From contig OV884012.1 in the NCBI GenBank assembly GCA_930367205.1, positions 35,851,520 through 35,915,519 on the forward strand: DNA of 64,000 nt. Direction: 5' to 3'. This DNA comes from Acanthosoma haemorrhoidale. Taxonomy: Eukaryota; Arthropoda; Insecta; Hemiptera; Acanthosomatidae. Under the pieces are notes generated by a model, which saw nothing but the letters and a program-made list of their open reading frames with translations, searched no databases and was not told the origin of the DNA. Position numbers and translations under genes: made by a program. Shown here one piece after another: positions 26,149 to 38,100 of this stretch. The first letter of the stretch is position 1. Each line of letters begins with the position of its first letter.

Positions 26149-26448
26149 ATGTATTTGATCAGGATGCCATTTACTTATTTGACTCTATTGGTTTTATTTA
26201 TCTATCAAACTTTCACTTGTGACTCTTCTCTAAAACTGATTTGCCGACTCCAATTACCGAGAACAAATCAGTGTCATCCTCTACCTCAAGGCGACAAGTG
26301 TTTTTTCCCCTCTTCTCCATGTCTGTCTTCTACCCGAGAGGTTCTATGGTCTGTAGAAAATCTAAAATCGCGTTTTTCACATAGCCACTGGTCTATTGCC
26401 GAGTCAATGAGAGGAAAAAACAGACTCTTAGAACTAAGATATTTATAG
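26149..26448 (+). CDS. Candidate small secreted Cys-containing protein (unrecognised)
   Basis: This ATG-started ORF of 99 codons has an N-terminus that looks like a signal peptide: a short start, a hydrophobic run (TLLVLFIYQTF), then TCDSS, where cleavage could occur. The rest is polar, has several Cys residues in its first half (ICR, QCH, KCF, PCL) and a basic C-terminal region. No family was recognised. The sequence is less AT-biased than its surroundings. It has no visible intron partner and stands alone between repeats, so it could be a chance ORF or one exon of a larger gene. Confidence 0.25.
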   Translation: MYLIRMPFTYLTLLVLFIYQTFTCDSSLKLICRLQLPRTNQCHPLPQGDKCFFPSSPCLSSTREVLWSVENLKSRFSHSHWSIAESMRGKNRLLELRYL

Positions 26449-27208
26449 GTAATTAAATACAGTAAACTTACAAATCTTATTTCCACGTTATTTACAAATG
26501 ATGTATATGTAGCAAGTTCCACATACAACAATACATTGTGGTGGTTAAGGACTTTTTACTCCTTACTCCATCATAACAGCTCAACTTAATAGATTAGTTG
26601 CTCATAAACCATTAAGCAGACAAAAACATATTAAATCCTGTTACAGTAACGATGGTATAACGAAATATACAACTAAAATGTTCCATTGCATTGGAAAGCT
26701 GAAGAACAAAATACAACTAGGCGCAAGAGTGTCCAGTGTAAATAGCCGAGTTAGACTACTAAAGAATAGCCTTATTGACTAAATATAATCTCAATAAAAC
26801 TAGTAACATTTAATACTAAAATGGTCTGTTTTGATTACTGCCATAATCTATGAGGTTATCTAATCTTGGGAATTTTGTCGTAAAATTTGGCCTTCTAGAA
26901 CCCTTGACACCCAACAAAGCCTGTAGTAACATCAGTTAGTCTCAGCGTGACTGCTCAAGTTTTTAGTTTGTGCATCTCGATTTAGACGTCAAAATACCTT
27001 ACTGAGAATCCTACCTTATTTATCTTTCACCTCGAGATTTGTACATGAAAGCAGATCGTTCGGTAAGAAAATTCATTATATTTTATTAAATCAGCCAAAT
27101 CACATAGGCAGATGTATATTGTTGTCTTTTATACAGAAAGTAACGGGTCTTTCATTAAGCGCTTCCTATCTTTAAATTTAAATAAAACAAAGTGTGAGTG
27201 AGATATCC
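26449..27208. other. Gap, nothing recognised
   Basis: AT-rich spacer before the mariner-like relic. No coding or repeat signal was identified. Confidence 0.35.
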
Positions 27209-27943
27209 TCAAATTTTTTTTATTCTTTTGAAAGGCTTATTGATGCCATTATGTATGGAATATAACATCGTGCAAATGTCCACCGCGGCTTTGTTGGGTG
27301 GCTCGCATCCGAAATGTCTGATTTTCCATGACTCTGGCGCATAAATCAGGCTGAATTTGACCGATGGCATGTTGGCTTTGAGGACCGCTGTGATTTGTGG
27401 CTTATTCGCATAGACCTGCGACTTAAACCCCACAAGAAAAAGTCTAACGGGGTCAAATCGCCCGATCTCGGTGGCCAGTTCACATCACCTCCACGTGAGA
27501 TGACCACACGCCGTTGTCTATGGTCGTTTACCTTCAGCTCCTGGGTCAGTTGAATTTTGTACGGGTGCAGGCCCAAGTCACGACACAAAATTCGCCAAGT
27601 TGTGGTCTGCGAAAGACGGAGTTCTTGTAGCGACGCGAAATCGACTGCCTCGGATTCTCCTGCACACTCTCACGGACAGCAGCGATGTTTTCGGCAGATC
27701 TTGCGTTTCGTTGACGTACGGGTGTTGGTTGATTGTTTACTGAACCAGTGGACTCAAATTTATCCACCACACTGTGAATATTCTTTCGGTAGGACCGTTA
27801 TGATGACCACGGAACGTTGCCCGAACAGAACACCCATATTGATAAAACAATTTTATTATTTGCACGTGTTGTTGAACACTATCTGGTGATTTGGCAAAAC
27901 AGACTGAATAAATGACAGCCAATTCGACAGGTTCATCGTTCAT
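27209..27943 (-). pseudogene. Internally deleted mariner-like transposase with DUF4817-type N-terminus
   Basis: Read on the minus strand, four overlapping frames give a collinear transposase of the mariner-like (IS630/Tc1) type that is common in insects. In order they are an N-terminal helix-turn-helix region (FYQYGCSVRATF), a linker with ARSAENIAAVRESVQENPRQ, RRDLGLHPYKIQLTQELK-like, then abruptly NWPPRSGDLTPLDFFLWG near the C-terminus, and a shortened tail. The catalytic DDE core normally found between KLND-HRQRR and NWPPRS is missing, so about a hundred residues are deleted. Frameshifts separate the pieces. The copy cannot catalyse transposition. Terminal inverted repeats were not found. 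Confidence 0.8.
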
Positions 27944-27949
27944 TGTTAC

Positions 27950-28955
27950 AGCTTCAGCAATATGGCCACTATCAACTGTCGGAAGTCGGAAGTCCCAATT
28001 GGTCGCACCTCACATGCCCAACTATAATGGAAACATCCAACTTCAAAAGATATATATGTATATATTACTAGTATATCTTGAAGAAATCGATACAAACATA
28101 TTGGCCACATCAAGCAAAATGATACTACCACTTCAATATTATATCATAACAAAGTGCTCATCGAAAAATTACTACAATTTACCAGATATATTGCCAAATT
28201 TTTTAACGAAAAAATACCTGCCTCACAGTACTTTAAAGTAACGAAGATTTACAGGCTAAAATTGGTTATCTATTTGACAGACAATTGGCAATGTTAATTC
28301 TCGATCTGTTTACTGATTACACTGCTTGGATGGCAACAACACGCAAGATCAATTCCAACGATATAGTCCAGTTGCCAGGAAGCTAAAATGGGCATATGCT
28401 TACAAATGGTAGGCATAAGGTTTTTTTTTTTTATCTTATATCAATATTTAATATTAGTATTAATAAGAAGAATGAGTGTTTGACCCCCTCCCCCGGCTTA
28501 ATATTTGGGAGCCGAAAATTCCGGACTTTTTAAGGTGTTTGGAAAATAACTTTTTTCCGTTAATCGTAGAGGTGATTAATTTCTTATCGATTTGACAGGG
28601 GAACAAATTTCAACATCGTTTGTTTGAGACATTTTTTTCCTGAACCCAAAATTAAGCCAGATACTGGTAATTAAAGTTGGACAACCTTTTCCATAATTTC
28701 ACAAAACTACGATTGCAACCTTCTATTTGCTATACGGCATGGTATGGTATATAGGTTGTATACGTAATGTATATACTTATATCTAATGTATTTTATTCAT
28801 GATAATAATAATTGCTTATAGTAATTTATTGGCTTTCTAACCAATGGTCACAATTTTTGTAATTGTAAAGCCTTGTCAACATTGGAGTCACAGATATTTA
28901 CTGACGACTAGTGTTAACAACATTTCAAAAACGTCAATAATTTTGTCATCAACAT
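27950..28955. other. Gap, nothing recognised
   Basis: AT-rich flank of the mariner-like relic. A patch near 28,480-28,560 (CCCCTCCCCCGGC) is GC-richer. No coding signal was seen. Confidence 0.35.
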
Positions 28956-28959
28956 CTCG

Positions 28960-30230
28960 TATCCTCAACAAGTCCTTATATAAAGAATTCACACCAATCC
29001 AGGACTAAACACTTATTTCCAACAGCAAAATCTATGTTGTCGAAGGTGGACACCAACTGCAAAATGTATTGACATCGCAATAACAACTTTGGTTCCATTT
29101 ATGCCAAATATATTAACTACTTAAGAAAGCACTATAGCTCTAACATAATGGTTATATTTGACGGATACCCGGGTGAGTCGGGTCAGGGGAGTACTAAGAC
29201 TTGTGAAACAATTCATCGTTCCAAGGTACTCACTTCAGCTGACATAATAATTGATGCACCAGCAAATGCTGTAGTTATTCGAGAAAGATTCCTAGGGATT
29301 GAGAACCACATGATGCGTTTAATTTTGATGCTGACAAAAGATTTGGAAAAAGAAGGCATGCAAGTGAAACATGCAGACAAAGATCCTGACTGGTTGATCA
29401 CACAGCTATTTACCGAGCATTAGTTTCTGACAATGTTGTAATTTAAATGAGGACATTAATGTAATTGTTCTGCTCACTCGGCTAACATATTCTTTCAAAG
29501 GTGAGAACATATTTATCCACAAACCAGGGAGTGGCAATAAAGTAGTTTTATGGCACGCTACCAAATAATTCAAGAACGACCCTGCACATGTACTTTTCAT
29601 TCATTCATTTACTGATTGTGACACTAAATAGGCATATTTTGGCCATCGTATGGACAATCGAAATTGTACTCTCTTCTGAAAAAGCGGCCACGATTTGAAG
29701 GACTATGATGCAAACTTCAGAAACCCTTAAGTTTCTGATTAATCTATAATTCAGGCAATGCTGGAAAATATCTTATCCTTGAATTGTATGGTAGTGAAAT
29801 GGAAACCAACGAATCACCGGACCTATTGAGATCCCTGATGTTGACAAAATCAGTCTTAAAAAGTAAATTGGGAAACTGCCACATACAGAAGATACAGCTA
29901 AGTTGCATGCACTTCGAAGTCCTCTTCAAGTTCAAAGTTGGTTGGGTCACAACAAATATCCACTTGAATGCAGCTGGGAACAGAGCTCTTCCGGTATAAG
30001 TCCAATTATGACGACCCCTGAGTCGCTGCTACAGTTTGTTTCCTGCGGTTGTAAGAAAGTTTACAGTGGAGCTTGTAGCTGCCGAAAAGCACACTCCACA
30101 ATATGCTCCTCGAACACTGCAGTGCACTTCTTGCAAGAATGTTCCACAGGTAGTAGCTGGAGATCTTTTCAAAGACCCCGAAGGTGTGATTCAAAATGCT
30201 GTAGGTCTGCTTTGTGATCAGCTTGTGCTG
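28960..30230 (+). pseudogene. Decayed member of a multicopy insect protein family with CXC-like Cys-rich tail
   Basis: Broken frames match, in order, a family that I recall as abundant in hemipteran and cnidarian genomes. There is an early YVVEGGH block (~29,030), then YAKYINYLRKHYSSN and VIFDGYP (~29,090-29,170). STKTCETIHRS and the FLGIENHMMRLI block follow, then HADKDPDWLI (where the family has an acidic DAD-like site). LYGSEMETNESPDLLRSL lies at ~29,790, FKFKVGWV at ~29,930, and the end is a Cys-rich CGCKKVYSGACSCRKAH (~30,048-30,100). Several stops and shifts make it nonfunctional. The function of the family is not known to me. The early VxFDGY/acidic layout suggests a nuclease-like fold, which is inference only. 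Confidence 0.6.
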
Positions 30231-30289
30231 GATTGTCTAGTGTGCAGGACTGTGATTCCTATATGGACAGCACACAGTTAGAGGACAGT

Positions 30290-31012
30290 TACCATAAGCT
30301 AGGACCTTCAAAATACCAAAAACTGTGTTTTTTTTAATTACTTTTCTTTCAAATTTATAATAAACTAATTATCGCTACGATTAACCAGAAAAAAATTTTA
30401 ATTTCCAAAAATCGAAAGAAGTTCGAATTTATTAGGTATTTTGCCTACCAAATATTAACCCTTATATATTCTTCTTACTACAACTAATATCTACAAGATT
30501 TTAAAAAATCCTTCTACCTGACCTTTTACTAGGTAAAAGTGCCCTATGACTGGACTAATAGCAGTTATTGGATCTGCCTAACGTAGATTTTGTTAACTTG
30601 AATCGGTAGTTTAGCAAGAGTCATTGATTCGTCCAGGTCATCACCAGGTATGTTTCAGCAAGTTCATTTCAACCTATCACAAGGTTATTCTAAATGTTGT
30701 ACATGTGTAAACATATAACTCAATTCCACTTTGATTTAAATTATTTAGAAACCTATTTAATTGTTTTACCAGCTGCCAGCCTTATCATGGTGAGAGTAAT
30801 GAGACTGAATAAGCATACAACAGTTCAACTGTAAGTTAATAACTTATAGTGGGGAGTTCTGTGATAGGAATGAAAAATATGGTAGTTACGGTGAAGTAAC
30901 TGCTTCCGCTCATAATTTCCATTTAACTCAGGATGGCTGGTTTTATTTTTAGTTTTAGTGGCACCTGAAGGCCCAAAGTTCCCATTAAGCGTTATAAGCG
31001 TGGTACTTATTT
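30290..31012. other. Gap, nothing recognised
   Basis: AT-rich spacer up to the target duplication of copy F. No gene or repeat was identified. Confidence 0.35.
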
Positions 31013-31025
31013 TTTATAGTATTTT

Positions 31026-31465
31026 TTTTTTTTTTTTTTTTTTTATATATATTCCTTTATTGTGCAATATTTACAATCTGCCTTTTATAAGGCAATAAGT
31101 AATTAAGATATATGCTCTCATTCATACAATATTTACAGTTCATCATTCACTCGCTCATTCATACAATATTTACAGACAGCCCAGAGACCCCCCAAATCCA
31201 CCGCAAAGAGAAAGCGGAGTCTTGGGAAGTCCCCCACGCTCCTCCGTCAGCCGCGTCACCGGATACTAGCCAGTGGATGCTGACCAAGAGCGCGAGAGCC
31301 ACAGACGCTCAGGACATGATTGGAGAGACTGGCCATTGCCAGGACTCCCACTGTCACGCGTTTATAGCAGGTCACGAGGCCACTGCCGTTTCAGTCTCCG
31401 AGGAGGATTATAGGGATGAGTGGCGCAGTGCATTGACTGTGCTACAGGATTAGGGTGGTTGGAAA
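31026..31465 (-). mobile_element. Jockey-type retrotransposon 3' fragment, copy F
   Basis: On the minus strand this is the end of ORF2 (from the ACCACCCTAATCCTG region through the LKRQWPRDLL-type stop) and the complete 3' UTR. The terminus is GCACAATAAAGGAATATATAT followed by an A tail (T23 on the + strand, 31,022-31,044). It is flanked by a perfect 13-bp duplication TTTATAGTATTTT at 31,013-31,025 and 31,466-31,478. This gives the best-defined insertion boundaries in the window, although tail and duplication overlap by a few T. Confidence 0.9.
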
Positions 31466-31479
31466 TTTATAGTATTTTA

Positions 31480-32504
31480 AATTACATACCACAAATAATA
31501 TTATTTTCATACTTTAAATTTAAATTAAAAGTATTTTCACTTTACTAGTATTTAAATTCTTTAATTTAATTGAAAGTATTCGTTTGAAGTGGTTAATAAA
31601 TACTGTATTTAGATTGTTTATTATTTACTGAAAATTAACTTGCACGATTGTAAGCTTCTAAGTAAATTGAAAACTAAATAAATGTATAACTAACTTGGGT
31701 ATTATAAATCATAAACCAATTCGCCAAAATTATTATGTGGAAACACTCTAGAGAAAGGCTGACGTATTTACCAAACCAAAAACCCGTTAGCCCAGGCCCA
31801 CTCCAAGAGATCTGTGGTCTACGTCAAAATTATTGAACATAATTGCCGCGTAAAATAGTACCTACCTGCCAATAGTAATAAACAGAAACAAAAAAAAAAA
31901 AAAAAGAAAAAAAAGAAAAGAAGAACATGCAAGTATATGTGCTCCACCAAAGCAAGTACGAACAACTAATAGATAAAATAATATTTTTTAAAAAAGTGAA
32001 ACTAACTATATTCGAATTCTACATTGCATTCCTCAGACTACGTATATTAAACTAATAAAACATAATTCATGAAAATTTCATAAAAACACTATTATATTTG
32101 CTATTTTTAAAGTTTTGAGGTTGTTTTTTATTGCGTTCCTCTTGCGTGCTTGAGATGTTATGTTACCTTAACTCATTTTGCAGCGGTTGCTGCACTGGCC
32201 TACACCAAGCCTCTTTCCAAGCACAATTGAGATATATTGTCGTCACCTGAGAATATATACAATGCGCAATCGAACAAATAGCACATAGTTTTTTTGTTGA
32301 GCTGTTGATCATTGTTTTCTAACTTTCTACATGCAACAGTTTTAATTTGTCTATTCTATATATTTATATCTGCAATATTGTATAAAATTCTTACAGGTTG
32401 TATTCTTGAAATGGCACCATTAAGTAGTATAAGCTGCTTGCTCTGTTAACTCCTATAAAAATATTAATCATTCACTCAATATTAGTTTCGTTTTCGTTAT
32501 TAGA
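31480..32504. other. Gap, nothing recognised
   Basis: AT-rich DNA with an A-rich run at 31,888-31,920. No coding or repeat family was identified. Confidence 0.35.
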
Positions 32505-32815
32505 GTTTGCGAAAGCGCTTGTAGTTTGTCCCAACAATTTCAGATGTGTACATACTGAAAAGCACCGGAGACAAAACCGCTCCTTCAGGAACTCCACAAA
32601 TCAGAGGGAAAGGGTTAGAGATACAATCAGCCACCCGTACCCTCACCGACTGTTCTTCAAGAAGGAAACCAACATGGCGTATAGCTGCTCTGTGCATTCC
32701 CAGTCCCGGGGAATGAGCATCCAGTGGGACACTGAGTCGAAAGCCTGCGTGCAGTTCGACGAGATCATAGCAGTTGCTGTATTCTTATTGATACCGAGGG
32801 TTGCTTCCGTCTATA
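32505..32815 (-). pseudogene. Reverse transcriptase fragment of a non-LTR element
   Basis: On the minus strand, 32,815-32,700 reads TQAFDSVSHWMLI, an RT motif A block. After a frameshift, 32,697-32,510 reads SVRVRVADCISNPFPLICG followed by VPEGAVLSPVLFSMYTSEI (motif B). Motif C and the rest are missing. This is a different element from the copy A family, with a GVPxGAVLSP box. It ends beside a plus-strand fragment of another element. Confidence 0.75.
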
Positions 32816-32825
32816 CCTTCACAAG

Positions 32826-33321
32826 CGGATTTTATTTACTCAGATGAGCCTGAAAACCGCTCTTGAGAGGTTAAAGAACGCCGACCTGAACCCGTTGCTT
32901 GGTGTGTCATCGGTGGGTGTGTTCATCCACCGGAGACACATTAAGTTTTTTGACTCGTTGTAGCACCTCACAAACCCAGTGTTTAACACTATGACCCCAC
33001 CACCCTTCCCACATCGATGGCAACAGACTGTCGGGGATTTAGTTAAAGTTTTTATTGTTAGATGTAAATTAGTTTTAAGTCTGTGATAAATAAGGTGAAC
33101 CCCATCGCTTTTAATAAATTCAGTCCATTAATGTATAATGTACATCATTATACTTTTGTACAATGCAGATCACTATTAGTAGAACACAGAATTTGTATAA
33201 ATTGTAGCCAAGCTACAGGAAATCAATTGTAAACAGATTCGTTTGTAGATCTATATTTTGTAACATATATTAATTTTGTGACAAAGGGATATGAAACAAA
33301 AAAATAAATAAATAAAATAAG
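32826..33321 (+). mobile_element. 3' end of a non-LTR element with A-rich tail
   Basis: A + strand frame from ~32,843 reads LKTALERLKNADLNPLLGVS and then VGVFIHRRHIKFFDSL before TAG. This looks like the C-terminal tail of a LINE ORF2, but the family was not recognised. About 350 bp of noncoding sequence follows, ending in AAAAAATAAATAAATAAAATAA (33,299-33,321), a typical simple-repeat tail. It sits head-to-head with the minus-strand RT fragment, as if two insertions were joined. Confidence 0.45.
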
Positions 33322-33705
33322 AGTTCATTCGTACCTTATACGCAGTTTCATTCACAGAATACGCATTATTTTAAAATCCCAAATTTCATTATTTCGCAAC
33401 ATAACTTGCCAACAGGTGCAATACGTCTTACCAGTGCTTAGGTGAGACCAAACGTGAAGCGGAGTTGAGCCGATGAATAAAGCTAGTAAACCCGGTCAGT
33501 TAAAAATTATTATTCCTTTATTTACTAATTTACTCCGTAATATTTAACACTGTATCTAACATAGATTACATAATTAGTTAATTTAATTATTTTTTTTAAT
33601 AATTAACGTTTGGACAGAACCCAGTTAGACCCATTTGGGAATAAGCATTAAAATAGCTCCTGCAGTTGGGATTGTGGGATGGTCCGGTGACTGGGGTGCA
33701 CAATA
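33322..33705. other. Gap, nothing recognised
   Basis: AT-rich spacer before the foldback element. No feature could be supported. Confidence 0.3.
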
Positions 33706-35133
33706 GGCGGAATCGTAAGCCTACTTAGACAAAAGTCGTATCTCGTTTGAAAACTCTCCAATTGCTACCATAATTGGGGGATTTATGTTTTGTGGAGTGT
33801 AGATTACTACTTTGAAGTTCAAGAAGTAGTAGTGCATAGAATCGAGAATCAATTTTATTTAATATGCAAATGATTGGGTTTTTTCCTCTTCAAGTTCGTA
33901 ATCTGCAAACAAAAAAGCGTAGGAACATATTTAGGAAAGGAAACAAAGACTTAGGGCATCTTTTACGGTAGTTATTCTTGGCAACTTGAGCCTCTTCTGA
34001 TAATTCACCAATCGGTAACATGTGTTTTATTATTGCAGAACCATGAATTAATAGTTTATGGATGCTGGCTGACTTTATTTATTACGGCAGATTTATACAA
34101 TTAAATATACAATTTCACCGTCGCAAATGAGTATTCATCTAAATGTTCTTCATTAACTGGATAACCAGATGATATAGTTCCCAGCGTTACTGAGAAGCGA
34201 TGAGTGAAATCTTGAATGACACCAGTTATGGCCAGACATGAAAAACCAAGGTTGGCAAAAAAAAAACCTCCTAGATGTATTACCGTCGTTCGTTTATTCG
34301 TGGCGGTTTATGAAGCTGATTTTCATTTTTATTTATTCCTGATATATCAGTGGACATTTGGGAGTTTAATTACAATCCTACTTTTTAGGTATTTTTAATC
34401 AAGTCATTTAATCGTTGTGCAGAGTATACGTTATGCTATGTGCCCCGGATTTGAGTTTAATAAGTATTAGTTAACTTACCTGAACTAGCAGAGTTCATTC
34501 TTGTAGTTAATTTATTAATTGAAGGGTTTGCTGCAAAAAGGAGGTAGCTCCATCCCATAGCTGTTGGGAGTTAGAAACACTTTCTTGTGTAAAAAAAAAA
34601 CTCTTTTATTTGGCACAAAAAGGATGCATCTCTAATCGTAATATGTAAACACCATAATTGAAAGTAAGCAACAACAATATTTTTACATAACTTAAAATTT
34701 GAATTTTTTAAACGTTTTGTTTGGTTTCCCAACAAATGGAAAAATTGGAGCTACCTCCTTTTTGCAGCAAACCCTTCAATTTTAATTAAAACTCATAAAA
34801 TGATAACACATCTTACGTAATGTTACTTGATCTAATAAAAGTATTACATTTAAACACACAATATGTAGTCTTTGTTTTGTTTCCTAAATAAGTTCCTACG
34901 TTGTTTTGTTTGTAGGTTACGAATTTGACGTGGAATAACCGATCATTTGCATATTAAATAAACCAATAAATCAATCCTCGATTCTACGCACTACTACTTC
35001 TTGAACTTCAAATTCTTAATCTACGCCCCATAAAACATAAATTATTAAGTTATGGTAACATAAATTATGGTAGCAATCCGGACAGTTTTCAAAGGAGATA
35101 CGACTTTCGTCCACCTAGACTCACGAAGTGGGT
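33706..35133. mobile_element. Foldback element with ~240-bp inverted arms
   Basis: The left arm (33,706-33,950) and right arm (34,870-35,133) are diverged reverse complements. They pair from the outside in through AAAGTCGTATCTC, GAAAACT-TCC, TTGCTACCATAATT, TTATGTTTT, TTGAAGTTCAAGAAGTAGTAG, TTTAATATGCAAATGAT and AGGAACATATTTAGGAAA. The spacer of ~0.9 kb has no ORF with a recognisable domain and contains a nested inverted-repeat element. It fits a non-autonomous DNA transposon or foldback element. If transcribed, the arms would form a long hairpin. Confidence 0.78.
34517..34782. mobile_element. Nested 266-bp MITE with perfect 36-bp TIRs
   Basis: The left end AATTGAAGGGTTTGCTGCAA, continuing to GGAGGTAGCTCCA (34,517-34,552), is an exact reverse complement of the right end (34,747-34,782). 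The ~194 bp between is AT-rich and noncoding. The perfect TIRs, against the diverged arms of the host foldback, indicate a much younger insertion. The target duplication is ambiguous because the flanks are AT-rich (TTTATT on the left, TTAATT on the right). Confidence 0.88.
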
Positions 35134-38100
35134 TCTGGGAGGATTTGGATTTTTCCAATATGTAAACAATGGTGGATTGTACTACTGTATTTAAGTTAGG
35201 TGAATATATGGGTTTTATCCTCATCCTCTGATCAGACCTTGTGCTCAACAAAGCAATATCTATAACCACCTCCTAGGCTGTGCCCTCGTCCTTGCTTCGT
35301 CGTCTTGTACTCTCTCAGGCTCACATCGGTGGGATCCCCAAATGAGCTAAAATATTCAAACGATGGCATTTATGGCCTGAGGGTCTTAAAACGAAATAAA
35401 CCGCAAACAAATTATTTTATTTTGTCTGTCCTAACCTATTCTACAACCCAAAACACATCAACATAATGTTTGCTGCCTATGGTAAACATTCTGACTTAGA
35501 CGGGGCGCTCAATGACTGATAAAACCTGTGTACATACAATACGATCATTTGGTCCTGATAGCGAAATAACCATCATCTCTTCAAACAAATATATCGACCA
35601 CACTTTTAGACGATATAACCTCAACCGAAAATTCCCATTCCACCCTTGTTTTCCATCTAAAAATATGAAAATTTAATTACCTGCTTGATGAAATTACAAC
35701 TCTACAGCGCATAGAGAGTCATACAATAATTTGAAATTTGGCCTTTATTTTTGAGAAATATTGTCTTTTCGCGTAGAAGTAATGGGCTGGAATTTCCAGT
35801 TTTAAAGTTAAATAGCAGGGGATCATTTACTAATGGTATTATCTCGATCCACTATGATTTATTATTAACTTTTTGATTACTTATCTTTGTATTTAATCAA
35901 TTTAAATGTAAAAGAGAGTAAATTTTAGACTACGTTAATCGACGAACACAATTGAAGTAATCAACTCCAAAGTAATTGGTTACGCTGATAATACCGATCT
36001 TACCCTATTTTCATTAATAAAGAAATCATTGCTGAGCACGAAATGAAAGGCTGTACCTGGCTGGAGGTGTTTCTCGAGAGTAACTATCCTTTCGACTAAA
36101 AATTATTAATAGTAAAAAAAAAAAGGACACATTACAGATATGAAAATTAAACTCAAAGAAATTTTTAAAAAGTTTCAAAACCTAATAATGATAGCGAAAT
36201 CCCTTCTGCGCATTTTTTGACGTTATTCGTTGAAAGTACGATTTTCAGCGCCCAATATTTTTTTTCAAATCAACTAGTTTAGAAACTTGAGCAGAATAAG
36301 CAATCGGGGCGATTGTTGGCATGGTTTCTACAATGCTTACCCCCTTTATGGTCTTTGTAATTATTTGGGATAATAATGAAATTGCAGGCTAGTAACAGGT
36401 CCCAAACTACATTACCCCGGCCAATCGCAAATTTTCTAAGGCAGAATATCCACTTAATAAACATTGTTCTATGGTGAGTGGGGAGAATTGAACATTTGTG
36501 TAAACATGGCTGATTTTATTCGACAGTACTTACTGAGAGCTCCGACTGCATACAATCGAATATTTCTCAGTTCCAATGGTTCTATTGAATAACTTTTAGG
36601 GTGTCTTCTATTAACAATGAGCATATCTCCAGGAGGTCAGTCAAAAGTTTAAATATATAATAATGTGAAAAAAAAAGAAATTTCAGTTTTCATTTTTGTG
36701 ACAGCGACTAATCAATTATTTATCCATTACATAAGGTCTGACTTATTGACGTTTAATGTAACAGAAATGTGACTCTACTACTTAAGTTCAAAAAGTTAGC
36801 TTCGACCACATGCAACTCTAAATACAATTTTTAAGAAAATAAGATGATTTCTGTAACCATATGTGAGTTTCAGAATTTATAAATTATGTTTCCAGTTGAT
36901 TTTCGAATCTAATTTCAGATTGGTTGCCAGAAAATGGTAGTTAAAAAGGTTTTGAAAAACTGTCAGAAATAATTCTTTTAGCCAATTTTAATTTTCCAAA
37001 TTCGGAGAGACCACTTTTGCAAGATTTTCGTGCCTGGCACGATAGTTTAGAACTTCCGCTTCGGCTAGAAAAAGACAGAACGCAGATAATGTGACCTTTT
37101 ATGCTTACATTGATTTCATTAAATAAATATCTAGAAAATCTATTATGGCATTGTTTTCAAAATAGCATATTTATCAGCAACTTTTCTTAAACTTTGTTTC
37201 GAGGATTGGTTAGGTCCCTGGTTCAATCACCACCCATTACAAAATATCCTTTCTTTGGCTAATAATTATTGATGTTATTAACATTAATTGCGAAGAGTAT
37301 GCAAAAAATAAATAATAAATAATGAAAAAATTCTTTCTCCTTGTTCTATCTTTTAAAATTTCTGACAGCAATGTTAATATTTAAAACTTAAAGGTCTGTT
37401 CTGTTTCATCGATAAGAACGGTAGGGCAAAAAGAACTTCAAAGCTGTTCTAAACAATATCCTCATTCGACCCCATTTCAATAGTAATTTTTTCATATTCT
37501 AATTACACTTGTTTTTAATATGTTTTTCAGAGATCGTGGTGGTTTAAAAAATAAAACAGTGTATTTTTTTCTTTTATGAAATTGAAAAGGTTTTTTTTTT
37601 TATTTCAGAATCATTTCATTCATATTGTAGAAAAATCACGATGTCTTCCACTGTGCTTTGGTATACAGCTAGCTTATTTTATCTTACATCTAACATGCAT
37701 ATTATTAATATGACTAAAATTTAGTTCACGATTGATACAACAAATATAAAACAGAAAACTGATTAAAATTTCCAATGAAATAATAATGCTTGGATCGAGT
37801 TGACCTTGGTAATAACCCGGAATCATATTTTCCACGCTTCAAAACAGTCATTGGCAATTGTGTGTCGCTTGAGACGTTACAATTGGTGTGAATGTTCATA
37901 ATAAGAGTGGAGAGAAATGAGAAGTAGCGGGCGCACAGTGCATAATTCTAAAAATTAAAGGTTTATTTCGAAAGCAAAACGTGCGATTGAAACCACTTAA
38001 GAATGAAATAGTACAAGGATACGTCTAATCTATTGATCGATTGTATCCTACGTTCGGCGACAGAATGTTTCAGCAGAGGGAAATAAGTACCGAGAATAAA

